Shown here piece after piece: positions 22,113 through 33,979 of a DNA stretch of 64,000 bases. Each line of letters begins with the position of its first letter. Position 1 is the first letter of the stretch. The position numbers were made by a program, and so were the translations under genes. Source of the stretch: Porodaedalea pini (taxonomy: Eukaryota > Basidiomycota > Agaricomycetes > Hymenochaetales > Hymenochaetaceae); assembly GCA_002794775.1 (NCBI GenBank), contig NBAY01000009.1, positions 434,001 to 498,000 on the forward strand. The letters are read 5' to 3'. The notes beneath the pieces are model-generated. The model was not told the DNA's origin. It worked only from the letters and a program-made list of their open reading frames with translations, and did no database searches.

Positions 22113-24918
22113 TGATCCTTGTTGTTATCGAGGCGAGTGGGTTCTCTCGGTATTCTAAGGATTTCGGCGCATCACAATGGAGGTCTCGAAGTTGCGCAAA
22201 CGTTTTTGTTCGCCCCCTTTTTCGTGACCACTTTCACGACCTTCCTTTCCTCCGCTCGACTCGGGGTTGATACTTCGAATCGACTTCCTCTTAGGACTTT
22301 TTTTTTTTTTGGCTTGAGCGTTTGCTATGCAACAAGTAGACGAGAGCCTCGCTATCACCTCACGGAAATAATAGAGCAGCCTGTGGCCGGAACTCGTGCC
22401 TTTACGGCTTTCGACGACGCTTACCAGCGCTTGTATCCATCGGACTTCCTTTATTCAATAGCCAACTCTCGTTTGTTTGTTCATCTGTACACGCTCCGTC
22501 GGTCCTTATCTTCTTTCTCCCGATCCACGATGCTGTTCATGATTTCACGTTTTGAAACTCTAATCGTCATCCCCGCAGGGGCATACCTCTTCCATTGCTC
22601 GGATGTGTCCCTCACTGTCACTCTCCTTCTGTCATTACTTCCTGCCCTCAAGACTATGAGTATATCTACATAATATCATTTTTGTAGCCTTTCTTTACCT
22701 CAGGTCGCTCGTTTCATCCTCCTTTCGCAATAATGGTACGACCACTCCCTCTCTTTTACATGGAGTGCTTAACCAGTCGTTTTCCTCGTAGCCAGGCCTT
22801 CGTCCTCGCTGTCGCCCTGCCAGGACTTTCTGGCTCTTCCGATCTTGGTCAGGACCATTGCATTCGACCACACACCTTTCGTAATCGTGATCAGGAAGTA
22901 TTCATCATCTATGCATCTTTCGCCAAAAAGGTATTGACATCAGGGACCCTTGGACATTATCTGGCTTCCATCCTACAGTAATGCTTCGCGTTCTTTCTAA
23001 TTCTTTAGGCTCCAATCGGGCTCCCATCTATACTCGGAATGGGCGCCACGTAAAGCTATATAGCTAGTGTTCATGTATAATCTCGATATTTCAGCAGGTT
23101 AAAGTTCTAGGGTCATCGTCCTTCTCGAGCTGCTAGCTCCCCTTCCCAAAGATTTCTCGATTTCTCGTGAGATCAGAAAGAGCGAGAACAATAGCGATAC
23201 AAATCCCATGGCAGGCGGAAGGCCGAACGAATCCAGATTGGTCCTGAAATTTCGAACGCTGAGCTGTTGGCATCCATTCCCTTCGTCGCGTGCGCGGCGG
23301 ACATACAGAGGTAAATTTCCATCGATGATCTTCTCCGCCTCCTCGACCTCGACCATGTGCCATTCGCATAAACGCCCGCCGGAACTCAATCAGGATCAAT
23401 AAGCGCTACCATCATGGCGGTAAATAAGCTCCAGCCGCTCAAACAACTTGTGAAGATGCTGGGTGAGAGCGGATAGTGTATGAGGGGACAACTTTCAAAT
23501 CCACGGAGGAAAGAACGTGCAGATATTGCCTTTGAAAGCAATTCACGGCCACCATCTACACATACATGCAAAGGCAGCAAACAGACTCGGGTCGAACGGA
23601 CCTTGCTATATGGTAATGTCGGTATGATGATCGGAGATGCAGACAGTTGGCTGCTTCGCGCGTCTCCTTTCGCACGTCTTGATGTCTCGGTCCTGGCTTA
23701 TTGTCTTGAGGGTCTTCGAGAATTTTGTAGGTAGAATTCCTTTGAGCATGCCGAATGGGGTGCTTGGCAGACACCTTTTCACAAGAACCTCACGGCACTT
23801 ATCGGCACTTCGCTAGACTCGCTGGCATAATTTCGAAGAATTGTTTGGGCCCACGGAGTCATGATGTTCCCGACGCCGACGCGCTGGACGCAGCGGCGCG
23901 CTATGATCGGCGGCGGATGGGCAAAGATGGCGCACCGAGAGCGGATGCATCGCACTAGACTGCACTTCCGAAAATCAAGCTCACAGCCTCTTCTGCCGCG
24001 CCCGACCCCTTTCGTTTACTTGCGGATAAACGAACCCGAGCGAAAGGATCAACCAACTCTGAGTGCGCATTTTCAGTGTTCCGAGGCGAATGAGAGCTTT
24101 CTCGCCGGTTTGGAGCGAACTTGGATGTCCTTTCTAGGTAACGTCGAAGATCGGACACCTGTAGCAGCGTGTGCGCGCCCGCTTCGAATTGGAAAGTAAG
24201 TATGCGAAGGGCGCGCGATGACCGCGCGACACATTCTAACTGAACGCTTACCTCCGTTGCCTTGCTTCGAGAAGGTAATTGCATTTGTATTGGGCTAAGT
24301 ACAGCCCGTCGGCTTCTCTTGATATTTCGTACACGGCCACCTATAAGCGTTTAGATCGCAGGGAGCTCCATGAGACGAAGTCATTCAGCCGACAAAATGC
24401 ACGGAGTCGCACTCCGTGGCCCAGGCATGAACCTCAGAATATCCGAGAGACTCGGACTTGGTGGATTCGAATATATTGGCTTAGTAAAATCAGTTCATAG
24501 GAGAGCATCATTCTGCAGCATTTCTTGACAGGGATTTCACCACTGATACTATACAAGAGAACGAAGAACTAGGGAGCCTTCCGTAGATTTCGCTGGCATG
24601 ACCAGTCCTGTGTCTGAATTGGTTCCATTTTGGGTGTTACTCACGTGATACACGATCGACATTCATCGCCACTGAGTGCTGTCAGTCGTGTGTTCCAACA
24701 AACCAGACCTGCAGCTTGCCTTTTTTTTTTGGTCCATCCGCCTGGCTTATGTGCAGTCTTTGAATTCTCAACACATCATTGCGCTCATTGGAAGGCTCTG
24801 GGGCCGTAGAGGGCAAGGTTTTGCTCACGGCATACATCAGAATAATCGTCCAGAGTCGATACAGTTACAGCCTTTCCAACGTCGGGACCCAGAGCCTAGC
24901 TATACTCGTTCAGAAGTC
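22113..24918. other. Long region with no confident gene; possible coding remnant on the minus strand near 23.1-23.4 kb
   Basis: A frame from 22,119 to 22,673 is low-complexity and looks like 3' untranslated sequence of the APSES gene. On the minus strand, 23,389-23,099 reads WHMVEVEEAEKIIDGNLPLY, then VRRARDEGNG and a hydrophobic stretch. It looks protein-like but has no start, no splice partners I trust and no family I recognise. Nothing else is supported. The last 250 bases hold the transporter promoter. Confidence 0.3.
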
Positions 24919-27900
24919 ATGAAATTTAGGCAAGTTGTGTACTGTGCAACTCCCAAACTCTGAAAAAATCACACTTCTTTCAGCAATTCGCTCAAGTTCA
25001 ACGCGGTAGCAGATTGGTGGGATGAGTACATCGCGTGAGCTTGTTTCAACAACCCACCTTTAACACCCAGTCTAACGAGCTATGGGCCAAGATATTCTGC
25101 TCTCAAGAAGCAAATATACCAGCTGGAGAAGAAACAGCAGGACGTTCTAAGCCAGCACGAGACCGATCTGGAATCGAACGAACACTCGGCCCTCATGGGT
25201 CACAGTACATCTTCTTCATCTACGGATGATATCTTCATCCCTCTTCTTGATCATGAGTTGAAGAAGATTACCGTCTTCTATGAGAATCAGGAGCGTAATC
25301 TATTGGTGGAGCTTGAGGGTTTAGAAGAACTCATCAAGATGAAAGACGAAGAGAGTCTTTCAGGCGCCGACCTGCGATACATGGATGAGGACGACGAGGA
25401 CGAGGACGATGATGACGATGACGACCATAACAGACAGTCCCCAAGTCGAGAACGAACGCACGGGAGGACATCGTCAAGGCGTAGACGTTCAAAGTCGGAT
25501 GCAAGAGTACATCCCCCTCCTCGTAGGCTACAAGAAATTCATGATGATTTGTTAGGCTAACATCAACTCCTAGCTGGTGTTTTAGCGTCACTGTCTCAGG
25601 ACTCAACTAGGTCAAGAATACAACGTCGACAGAGTGTTTCTTCGAGCGAAGACAATTACGACCTTGAGGCAAGCCTTGCGTCTCTCAGTCAAATCCCGGA
25701 AAACGATGCATTGCAGACCAGCACGGGGGATCCGCGTGGATCACCCTCGTCTCCGAAACGTGCAAGAGTCGCTCTGGCCAATATCTTCAACCTAGTGAAG
25801 CCTGCTGGAAGCGTGGCATCCTCGCAGATTGGCAGAGATACAATTTGGACTTCGAAGACAAGCTACGCCTTCGACACCCGAGCACTATTCAAGAGACGCA
25901 TCACGACCCTCTATAACTCGCTAACTTCTCTGAGGGCATACGTCGAACTCAATTATTCTGGCTTCCGGAAGATTCTTAAGAAGTACGACGGTTTGATCCT
26001 TCGACGCGATATTAAGCTTACTGTATACCCTCAGGTATGACAAGATTACATATAGCGAAGTAAGTCTTTTTGCACCCTTTCCACATTCACATCTGAAGTT
26101 TAGCGTATCGATGCAGCTCAAAGATCATTACATGCATGACGTCGTCGAGGATGCGTACCCTTTCCGGCAGGCGACCAAAGATCGATTGAACGATGCTATC
26201 AATCGTCTTGTTCTTCTTTATGCGAAATGCATTACTCACGACGACGTCTCGGCTGCCGCCCGCCAGCTTAAAGTTTTCCAGCGTGAACACATTGCGTGGG
26301 AGAGAGATACCGTGTGGCGAACGATGATCAGTCAAGAACGCCGCGGCGCGCACGATGGACAAATGAAGACGCTTGGAGGTCATGTTGAGGAGGAGGAAAG
26401 TGCCGCGCTGACCGTTCCCACTCCAGTAGGCCGGCTCAGGTTTACGGCCAAGACAGCTTTTCTGGTCGCAGCGGTTATTGTCTTTGTAGTACTGTTGAAT
26501 GTCCAGGTCTTATCCGGTACGGAGGCTAATAACTGCTTCGCAATACTCGTACTCAGCACCATTCTATGGGCCACTGAGGTAAGGTTATGCCTTGTAACGT
26601 TAAAGCTTTTGACCCAAAGATCGTTTCAGGCCATTCCGTTGTTTGTGACGTCTTTGCTTGTTCCATTGCTCCTCGTTGTATTCCGCGTTTTCATCTCGAC
26701 GGATGGAAAGGGGACACGTTTGAAGGCACCAGAAGCAACGAAGTGCGTACATGTCGTCCTGGTCAAGTATAAACGACTTAAAAGCTCCAAGATTTGTTTT
26801 TTCGCAGATGTTCTCGCCGACAATTATGCTTCTTATAGGAGGCTTCACTATCGCCTCGGCATTAAGCAAGACAAACATCGATCGCGTCATAATAACACGT
26901 TTATTGAGCCTAGCTGGAACAAGGCCGAAAATCGTCCTTCTGGCATTTATGGGCGTATCGTGTTTCGCAAGCATGTGGATAAGGTATATTGAAGTCTAAC
27001 TCTTGCCTTTATTTTCCTCATCCCGGTTTTTTGATAGTAACGTAGCTGCGCCGACGCTATGTTTCACTTTGATTAAAGTACGTTTTGTTTCGATAAAGAA
27101 CGACCTTTTAGTATTCAATATCCCTAGCCCATCCTCAGGAATTTGCCTCCGAAAGCGAGCTTCGCGCCCTGTTTGATAGTAAATATACCTATGTCTACTT
27201 CCAGAATTTGAGTTCATACTCACACTATGCCTTGTCCACCCTCAGATGGGAATCGCTCTTGCTGCTAATATCGGAGGACAGAGCTCCCCGATTTCTTCGC
27301 CACAGAATTTGATCGCCCTGGACGAGATGGACGAGCCTCTAGACTGGGGTCAATGGTTCGCTGTCGCCCTGCCCGTGTCGGCCGTTTCTATCCTACTCAT
27401 CTGGATTCTTCTTCTAACGAGTTATCGACCTTCCCACACTGTGGACGGTGAAGACCTCGTAATCAAGGAGATACGACCTACTAGGGAGAAATTCTCTCCT
27501 AAGCAGTACTGGGTCACCTTCGTATGCATTTTCACTATTGCATTATGGTGCGTCGAGAAGAAAATAGAAGGGTTCATTGGTGATATGGGCATAATTGCTA
27601 TCATCCCTATCGTTGCTTTCTTCTCCACCGGTGTTTTGCGGAAGGTACGTACACCGGCAGTTTGCGCAAGACATGGTCTAACTAGTTGCGAAGGACGACT
27701 TTGAACAATTCACGTGGACCATTGTATTTTTGGCTATGGGTGGCATTGCTCTCGGAAAAGGCGTGTCGAGCTCCGGTCTGCTCAGTGTCATGGGCGACAG
27801 AATCAGAGACCTCATGGGCGGACTCTCGCTACCTGCTGTAGTTTTGGCGTTGACCTTTGTTGTCTTAGTGAGTTGGGCCTATTGTTCAAGACATGCTAAT

Positions 27901-28418
27901 TATCACTCATACGGCGTGATGCAGGTTATTTCTACTTTTATTAGTCACACCATTGCTAGTGTTCTCTTGGTGCCTATTGCAAAAGAAGTAGCAAGTAGTC
28001 TCCCGGGTGATCACCAACGCCTTCTAATATTCCTTACGGGCTTGGTCTGCTCGACCGGCATGGGCATGCCTGTCTCAGGATTCCCAAATCAAACGGCGTA
28101 CGTATCAAAATCACAGACTCTCCCAATAAATCATTACACATCTTATGTTTCAGAGCAACGCAAGAAGACGACGTGGGTCAACTGTATTTATCAAACGTTG
28201 ATTTCCTGAGGAATGGCGTTCCTGCGAGTATAATTGCAGCTTTAGTAAGCCTGTGACTTATAAATAAGCTTCTTCGATGCTTCTGACTACCGCTTTTGTT
28301 ACTATGTACAGGTCGTCGCTACCGTAGGCTTTGGCTTAATGCTCGCTATTGGGTATGTCTTCGCTCTTCTTTTGTGGGCGTTTTGAATCTAACCTTGCGG
28401 CTTTAATTTAGTCTGTAA
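24919..28418 (+). CDS. SPX-domain low-affinity phosphate/anion transporter (Pho87/Pho90/Pho91 type)
   Basis: Sixteen exons join in frame from 24919-24929 to 28412-28418, for about 881 residues. The SPX domain starts MKFSNSLKFNAVADWWDEYI and continues AYSALKKQIYQLEKKQ, then NYSGFRKILKKYDKITYSE and LKDHYMHDVVEDAYPF. A Ser-rich acidic linker with an Asp/Glu run (about 25,384-25,424) interrupts it, as in yeast Pho90. The C-terminal part has about a dozen hydrophobic segments of the SLC13/divalent-anion symporter fold: SNVAAPTLC, LAANIGGQSSPISSPQN, FLAMGGIALGKGVSSSGL, TGMGMPVSGFPNQTA. SPX domains sense inositol pyrophosphates and restrain flux when phosphate is plentiful. The first intron (24,930-24,983) uses a GC donor with otherwise perfect consensus (AG then GCAAGT). 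It is single-copy, in the loop between the duplication arms. Confidence 0.9.
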
Positions 28419-28848
28419 CGACCGACGTCGAGCGATCATCGCCCTCGAGAAGACTTCGGCTCGTTAACGTCTACTCCTGTGTCACTCTTCGGCAGGAGTT
28501 GAGAACACTGCGGAGCTCCTTGTATACATTAAACATGTTTTAGACGTGGACTGCACTTGTTTAGATTTGGCATCTGTGAAGGCACTTGGCGTTTGCATGT
28601 GTTCGCCGTTGCTTGATGCAGTTGCTTCACGATCGCTACCTTTAAGGCTGAGCGTTTCACAAACGCGTGCTCGACAACGTGCAAGTCCTTACTACCCTCG
28701 GAGGTTCCCACGTTCAACACTGCTAACTTTAATTCAAAGTCATAGTATAAGGACATACAGGATTCCTACTGCACAAGTAAGCCGTGAGATGAAACAAAGG
28801 AGTGTTACATATCAATGTCATGAGGGTCGTAAAGGCATTCGTTAGTCG
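28419..28848. other. 3' flank of the transporter; no gene
   Basis: No coding sequence or RNA gene is supported in this 430-base convergent region. Confidence 0.4.
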
Positions 28849-29238
28849 TCATGAAACATAGGGAGCTTTTACACAGATTAGGGAATCAGAAACATTGAAC
28901 TTTGTGTGTAAGACGTGGGTATAAATGAGCAACCCGAGGGCGAAAGCAAATACGGCGGAGACGGACATTGTGCATACATCCCTCCCGACACGACGTCGGG
29001 TGAGAACTGAAATAAAATAGTTGACGAGAAAGAAGCAGAGCGGTAGAACTGATCTTTCCCGTCTCAAATACGTGTTCAACAGTGGGGATAAGACAAAAAT
29101 GGAAGCGGCGAAGTCGAAGATGATCGAAGACAGGGAGAGAAGTGGCCACGAAGCTTTGGCGGTGAAGTGAGCGATGTGATACCCAGCGTAGTAGACGGAT
29201 GCCGCGAGGCCGCGAGAAGTCCGAGATTTGAAAGACAT
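28849..29238 (-). CDS. Hypothetical small membrane protein or 3' untranslated sequence
   Basis: The frame starting MSFKSRTSRGLAASVYYAG encodes 129 residues with three or four hydrophobic segments (WPLLSLSSIIFDFAASIFVL, VLPLCFFLVNYFISVL, VSAVFAFALGLLIYTHVL). It lies just downstream of the SAM-domain gene on the same strand. The same frame stays open back to 29,454, overlapping the end of that gene in another frame. A stop-free run of about 200 codons is unlikely by chance. I recognise no family, however, and it could be the 3' untranslated part of the upstream mRNA or an alternative exon giving it a different membrane end. Confidence 0.3.
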   Translation of the reverse strand: MSFKSRTSRGLAASVYYAGYHIAHFTAKASWPLLSLSSIIFDFAASIFVLSPLLNTYLRRERSVLPLCFFLVNYFISVLTRRRVGRDVCTMSVSAVFAFALGLLIYTHVLHTKFNVSDSLICVKAPYVS

Positions 29239-29342
29239 ATTACGCAATGCGAGAGTCGCGAACAAACCTGGCTTGGAGGTATTAGCGATGGGAGGCGAGA
29301 GATATTTGTCGCAGAAATGCGTTGATCTGACTCGAGAGAATT

Positions 29343-31481
29343 TCAAGACTTCTTTCCCGCCAGACGCTTCAATATGGTGGAGAGAACGACGGTACACACT
29401 CCAAAGCTGACCATAAGAACGTAAGATCGAATTCCGTTCTCTAGGGGATCCCATTCGCGGCCGTCCAAATACCTTCGCCAGTCAGGTTCGTCATCGGAAC
29501 GTGGTGGAACCAAATGGTCGGTATCATCAGCGCTAGTCGGAGAATGTCGTGATATCAGTGCAGAAGGTGAAGAACTCTGGCTCGTGTCACCGCCGCCGTC
29601 TACCTGAACAGACTTTGATTCCGAAGATGGCGAACCATTCGCTGCGGTCTGTATACCTTCCACTTGGATAGATCTCGATTCCATCAGAAGTAAAGGTACA
29701 GGGACAGGCGCGGCTGCGGATGCGGGAATAGTGTCGGTCTCAATGCACTGTGACTGATGTCCAACTTGTGCCTGCTCTACATCTTTGTGTTCCAGGATGC
29801 TAAGTTTCTCCTCAACATCGGCAAGTCGCTGTCTGAATAGTTCCAGCAGAGATAACGCCTGTTGTAGCCTTTCCGATTCACCTTCTGATGCCAAGCCGGT
29901 GTCCCGAGCTCTGGCCCGGACGTCAGCCAAGTCCAAGGGCTTTGCGTTTGCTTCCATGCTCCCATTTTCTCTCTTGACAGTCTGTACAGACTGGCTTATA
30001 ACCGGTGTCTGTGGGGCAGGTGAAGACGCTTCCTCCTTTGGTGGAGAAGGAAGGGGACGTGAGGGCAGCGGACGCGCAATAATGTCCTTAATTTGCTTCC
30101 GTGCATCACCGCTATTCTTGTCACTATCCTTCCCGCTACCTAGCCTAGACGAGTTTCCGGAGCGTCCAAAGATATCGTCGTAAGCATTGGCACTCTCATT
30201 TTCATGATCAACGCTAATACGTTTGACGGTCTCGCCCACGTTCATATCTTCCCAAGCTTTAGCGCCCCAGCTACCAGACATGGAGCCTGAGGCAAGCAAC
30301 TCCTCGACGGACGGCTCCGCCTCAGGGCTAGCAACATCGATTTTCCCTTGAGTCTCCTGTACAACATCCACTGGCGGGATGATGGACTCAAGTAGGAGGC
30401 GCTTTTTCGTCATCGCACTGGCCTTGCGGTCCTCGACATCACTAGCCTCTGAACTACTAGCAAATGCCGCCTCCTCGTCCGCCCACGCACTAGGAATGAT
30501 ATCGCCTTCGCTCGTCGAGCTTCCATGGTTGCTGAAACCCGATCCAGAGCTTGATGTGCGTTCGAGGCTCGCGACTAGTCCGCGAACGCGCCCTTTCCGG
30601 TCACCACTCTTGTGGGGAGTTGTTTCTTGTGAGCCGGATATCTCATCGACCGAGGATGAAGATAAGTTGTAAAAACTCCTGTAAGGATGATTTTGAGAGG
30701 GTTCGGCGATACCATTGGCTTCAAAGCCCCAGATACGACCTTTCAGGACGTTCTGACGAAGATTACGCGAAGCATTAAGTAGAGCCTCGCGCCAAAGATT
30801 GTTTATCCCCATTCTGTCGATATCAGTTGAATAGACCTATGTAATGCTTATGAGCAGGAAAGAAACCCACGATTCGAGATCCTGCTCGTTGAGGCGGAGG
30901 AACGCCCGCCCGTTGAGACGAGCCTCCTTAACGAATGCGGCGATGTCTTTCGCGACTGGAAGTGGTAAAGGCAAACTTTCCCCCGACCTCACGCGAAGTG
31001 CAGTGATTAGATATGAAGCAAGTTGTGAAGTTGTCCAGACCCTCGGGTTTGAGGGAAGTTCATCGACTTTCACCGGAGAGGGCGGAGACGGACTTGGTGC
31101 ACTCGGAAGGGTATCAGCCCTAGCCCTCAGTGAGGGAAATAGCATGTCCTCCGAACTCGTATAACCATGTCCCTTGCGACCTTTGGTAGGCGACTCCAGT
31201 GAAGGTGGTATCGGGAGAGGCCTCGGAGAAGAGCGCGACATGTCTGATTTCGTGTGACGGTGCTTCGACGCGGGGCTCGGTGTGGATGGTATATAGACAT
31301 GCTGATGAGATGAAGTATATCCAGTGCTGTTAGAGCGCGTCAGAAGCGCCGTCGATGTCGTCTTGATAGCGTAAGGATGCTGGTTAGGCGTCGAAGACGC
31401 GCTGCCTCGCTCTGCGCGATGACCATTGGGAGAAAGTACCGGGAACGACTTCTTCTCCGGAGAAGGAGAGGCAGTCGACAT
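29343..31481 (-). CDS. SAM-domain protein with C-terminal membrane anchor
   Basis: Two exons, 31481-30871 and 30813-29343, give 693 residues. The N-terminal 130 residues are Ser/Pro-rich. A SAM domain follows and is split by the intron: VWTTSQLASYLITALRVRSG, GRAFLRLNEQDLES, then MGINNLWREALLNASRNLRQ. SAM domains bind proteins or RNA, or polymerise. The central part is disordered, with a coiled-coil-like segment (SERLQQALSLLELFRQRLAD, then VEEKLSILEHKD). A single hydrophobic segment near the end (VLMVSFGVCTVVLSTILKRL) followed by Lys suggests a tail anchor. A precise role is unknown. It is divergent from POP4 across a gap of less than 200 bases. Confidence 0.8.
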
Positions 31482-31670
31482 ATTGATTTTTGAGGTCGTT
31501 GAACTTGCAATTGCTGCTGGTTTCCTTGCTTTCTTCTCAGGAAACAGGCCTTAGTCTTGGTGGTCGTCGAGGTTGTGTTCAAGGCGCACGACGCGGCAGT
31601 TCAAATTGGGCCCCTGAGTGTCACTGTATGCATGACCTCACTACCGAACACGTTTCTCTCGACAACTTCC
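31482..31670. promoter_or_regulatory. Shared divergent promoter of the SAM-domain gene and POP4
   Basis: Only 189 bases (150 if POP4 starts at 31,632) separate the two start codons, so regulatory sites must be shared or overlap. No TATA box is visible. Confidence 0.45.
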
Positions 31671-32746
31671 ATGTCTTCCAGTGCTGCCGGGCCGTCAAAA
31701 CCAACACTTAATCCGTATCAACTTTTTCCGTCAACGCAGGCGAAGGTATGCATCTCAAGTAGGGAAAGAGATTCAACGTTGACAATTACCTCTGTCAGAA
31801 CGAGCGTCTTAAGTTTTCCTCGGCACACCCATTCATCCCTACTTTCGTCGAGTCACGGCTCAGCAAGTCGAAGAACCTCGACCCGAAAGCTCTCTATGAA
31901 AACAGAGTCAAAAATCGACCTGTCCTTCTTGAAAATCCTGTGCGCGACAGCAAGCTCAAAAAAGAGCGTGAGGAGAATAAAGTTCGTCGAGCAAAAGAAC
32001 GCGAACGAAAGAAACTAGGATTAATAAGCAAGAAGGAGGCGAAGTTGAAGGGACTTTGGAAACTCGAGGAAGCGCAGAAAAGGTATGTATGCATGAATCT
32101 GGTCACGGAGAATAAACATTCATCATGTATTAAAGATACGAGCTCTTCGTTTCTCTCCATCATCTATGGCTGGGCTACATGTCTGAATTACTTGGTCTCG
32201 GCTCACCTCCCGCAAGTTTGCCAGACTATCCTACTATGCCTAATTCATCAGCCATGCATGCGAAGCTTGTAAAAGCGGACTTTCATGGCTCTATACTCAC
32301 TGGTAATCAAGCGCCCTTTAGCGCTCTCCTCTTACTAACCCGGGAATATAGTGAAACGGGCCAAAAACCCATGTCTCGTGGGGTCATCAGGGATAGTTAT
32401 CCACGAGACTGAGAATGCATTTAAAGTGATAACTATCAGAGATCAAGTGAAGCGTGAGTTACACGTTTACATTTTGATTGGACCATCACTTAGCTCTGCT
32501 ACAGTGATACCAAAGCAAGGTGCCATTTTTGCTTTCAGGATACCTTTGTACGATGTTCGAGCTCTTGTGCCTCCGCTGCCGTCGACCGGGCAAGAAGATG
32601 TCGCTAGCATTGCATCAGACCTTCAAACTCTCAATCTTGAGACCGTTCCTCAAATGGAGTTCGAGTTGTACGGAAACCAGTTCAGATTTCGCGCAGCGGA
32701 TCGTGCAGGGAGGAAGTTCAAAGCCAAGGAGACAATTGAGCTTTGA
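31671..32746 (+). CDS. RNase P/MRP subunit Pop4 (Rpp29)
   Basis: Exons 31671-31745, 31799-32082, 32136-32302, 32352-32453 and 32505-32746 give 289 residues. The protein starts MSSSAAGPSKPTLNPYQLFP; an in-frame ATG at 31,632 would add 13 residues. A basic, charged segment (KKEREENKVRRAKERERKK) precedes the Sm-like Rof/RNase P p29 fold: YELFVSLHHLWLGYMSELLG, KLVKADFHGSILTVKRAKNP, CLVGSSGIVIHETENAFKVI, VIPKQGAIFAFRIPL, ELYGNQFRFRAADRAGRKFK. Pop4 is a core protein of RNase P (tRNA 5' maturation) and RNase MRP (rRNA processing) in the nucleolus. The C-terminal strand set is complete, so the gene looks functional. It ends only 120 bases before the right duplication arm. Confidence 0.88.
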
Positions 32747-32914
32747 TAATATCTGTGCCTCGAACCTGTATATCAAGCAGCAACGGCTTTTTATTTCATA
32801 AAGCTTAGGTTGTAGCTGCAGTGTGCGTGGCGGTGAGCTGGATAAGCTTGGAAAGTTCAATAAAATAATAACTCATGATCTCGTCCTTTTTTCTTTCTCT
32901 TTTCACATCTTCAG

Positions 32915-33045
32915 GTCTTAAAGTGATAAACAATTGGCCAATGTTCCCACAGCTGATCGTAAACGGCGAGTTTGTTGGTGATCTGGACATCGTCCGTGAG
33001 ATGGTCAAGAACGGAGAGTTCGCTGAGATTGTGAAAGCATCATGA
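32915..33045 (+). pseudogene. Orphan last exon of the glutaredoxin gene
   Basis: This exon encodes LKVINNWPMFPQLIVNGEFV, then [19 protein letters not shown] and a stop, matching exon 3 of the glutaredoxin at 9.2 kb with few changes. The intron sequence just upstream is also copied to about 32,866. Beyond that, similarity ends and the preceding CGFS exon is absent, so no glutaredoxin can be made here. Confidence 0.85.
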
Positions 33046-33125
33046 GCCATTGTGTATGAAATAACGTCTGTATCAACTATTGTCTATCACTACCCACAGA
33101 AAACCAGCCCGGAATTTACCAAGTA

Positions 33126-33768
33126 TTAATGTTTCGACGGGGAAAAGAAGAAAGTCCTTGAGGAATCTGGGACATAAAAACACGGATCGCCAGTCTGTCT
33201 TTTGGACGAGCCGTGAATCGACCATCGTTTCCGCCCTCTAGTTCGACCCTTCCGTGATGGTGAACAAGGGGCCAAAGTTGCCAGAGTCGCCGAAACTGTG
33301 CATGTATAGAGTGAGCAGGCGTCTAGACGACATAATAGACGATGAAACGTACGGACGACCTGGTAGTCGATGCTCGGTTCGACTTCCGGTACAGTTACCT
33401 CCACAAACCCAGCCCTCAGGTCGAAGCCTTGTGCAAGCGGGTCACCTGCGTTGAAAGCATCAGCGTCGAGCCAATGTTCAACATGTCTAAAGTTCCCAAG
33501 ACTACTTACTAGTACTGCCCGGCCCACTCAAGATGATCGAACCAGACTTCGCAAGCGCAACCATCGTGGCTTCCGAGATGTTCTCAGGTGCATCACTCGT
33601 ATCCCAGGTCACATTCGTCTTCGTATCGATCGTCCAGCCTGCAATCATGTTGGGCGTGAGCACCTTCGGGTCCCAGATGTCGCGCTGAGCGAGCTCGGTG
33701 GGGTGGGCCGTGGCAACGGAAACAGAGAAGAGTGCGACGAGCGCGAAGAACCAGGAGCGGAAGAGCAT
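33126..33768 (-). pseudogene. KNH-like secreted protein gene, right copy, frameshifted last exon
   Basis: Exons 33768-33510 and 33445-33353 match the intact left copy at 8.5-9.0 kb, including the signal peptide (MLFRSWFFALVALFSVSVATA). At the second acceptor (about 33,296) one base is missing compared with the left copy. Exon 3 is therefore read out of frame: VSATLATLAPCSPSRKG replaces LFGDSGNFGPLFTITEGSN, and the frame runs on to 33,126 instead of stopping at 33,238. The final strands of the domain would be lost. It may be a pseudogene, a protein with a new tail, or an assembly error. Confidence 0.7.
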
Positions 33769-33871
33769 GATGCTTATGACTTTAACTGGTCAGGTTGATG
33801 AAGGAGTCAGTGGATTGAGATGAGAGTAAGTCACTGTAAGGCGATGGTGGTAGACGAGGTACTTGGCCAGC

Positions 33872-33879
33872 TTATATAG
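33872..33879 (-). promoter_or_regulatory. TATA box of the right KNH-like copy
   Basis: On the minus strand the sequence CTATATAA lies about 104 bases before the start codon at 33,768, matching the left copy's TATATAAG. The promoter was duplicated with the gene. Confidence 0.5.
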
Positions 33880-33979
33880 CTTCGAGAATGCAGTGCAGTG
33901 AGTGGACCTCCGGGCTTGCACGGTGGAAGCGATCTGAAATTTGAGCGAAAATTCACACTTGAAGGCAACCATTGCCCGA

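Noticed and set aside
22119..22673. 184-codon plus-strand frame after the APSES gene
   Set aside because: Low-complexity composition with a poly-T run and no family motif. It best fits 3' untranslated sequence.
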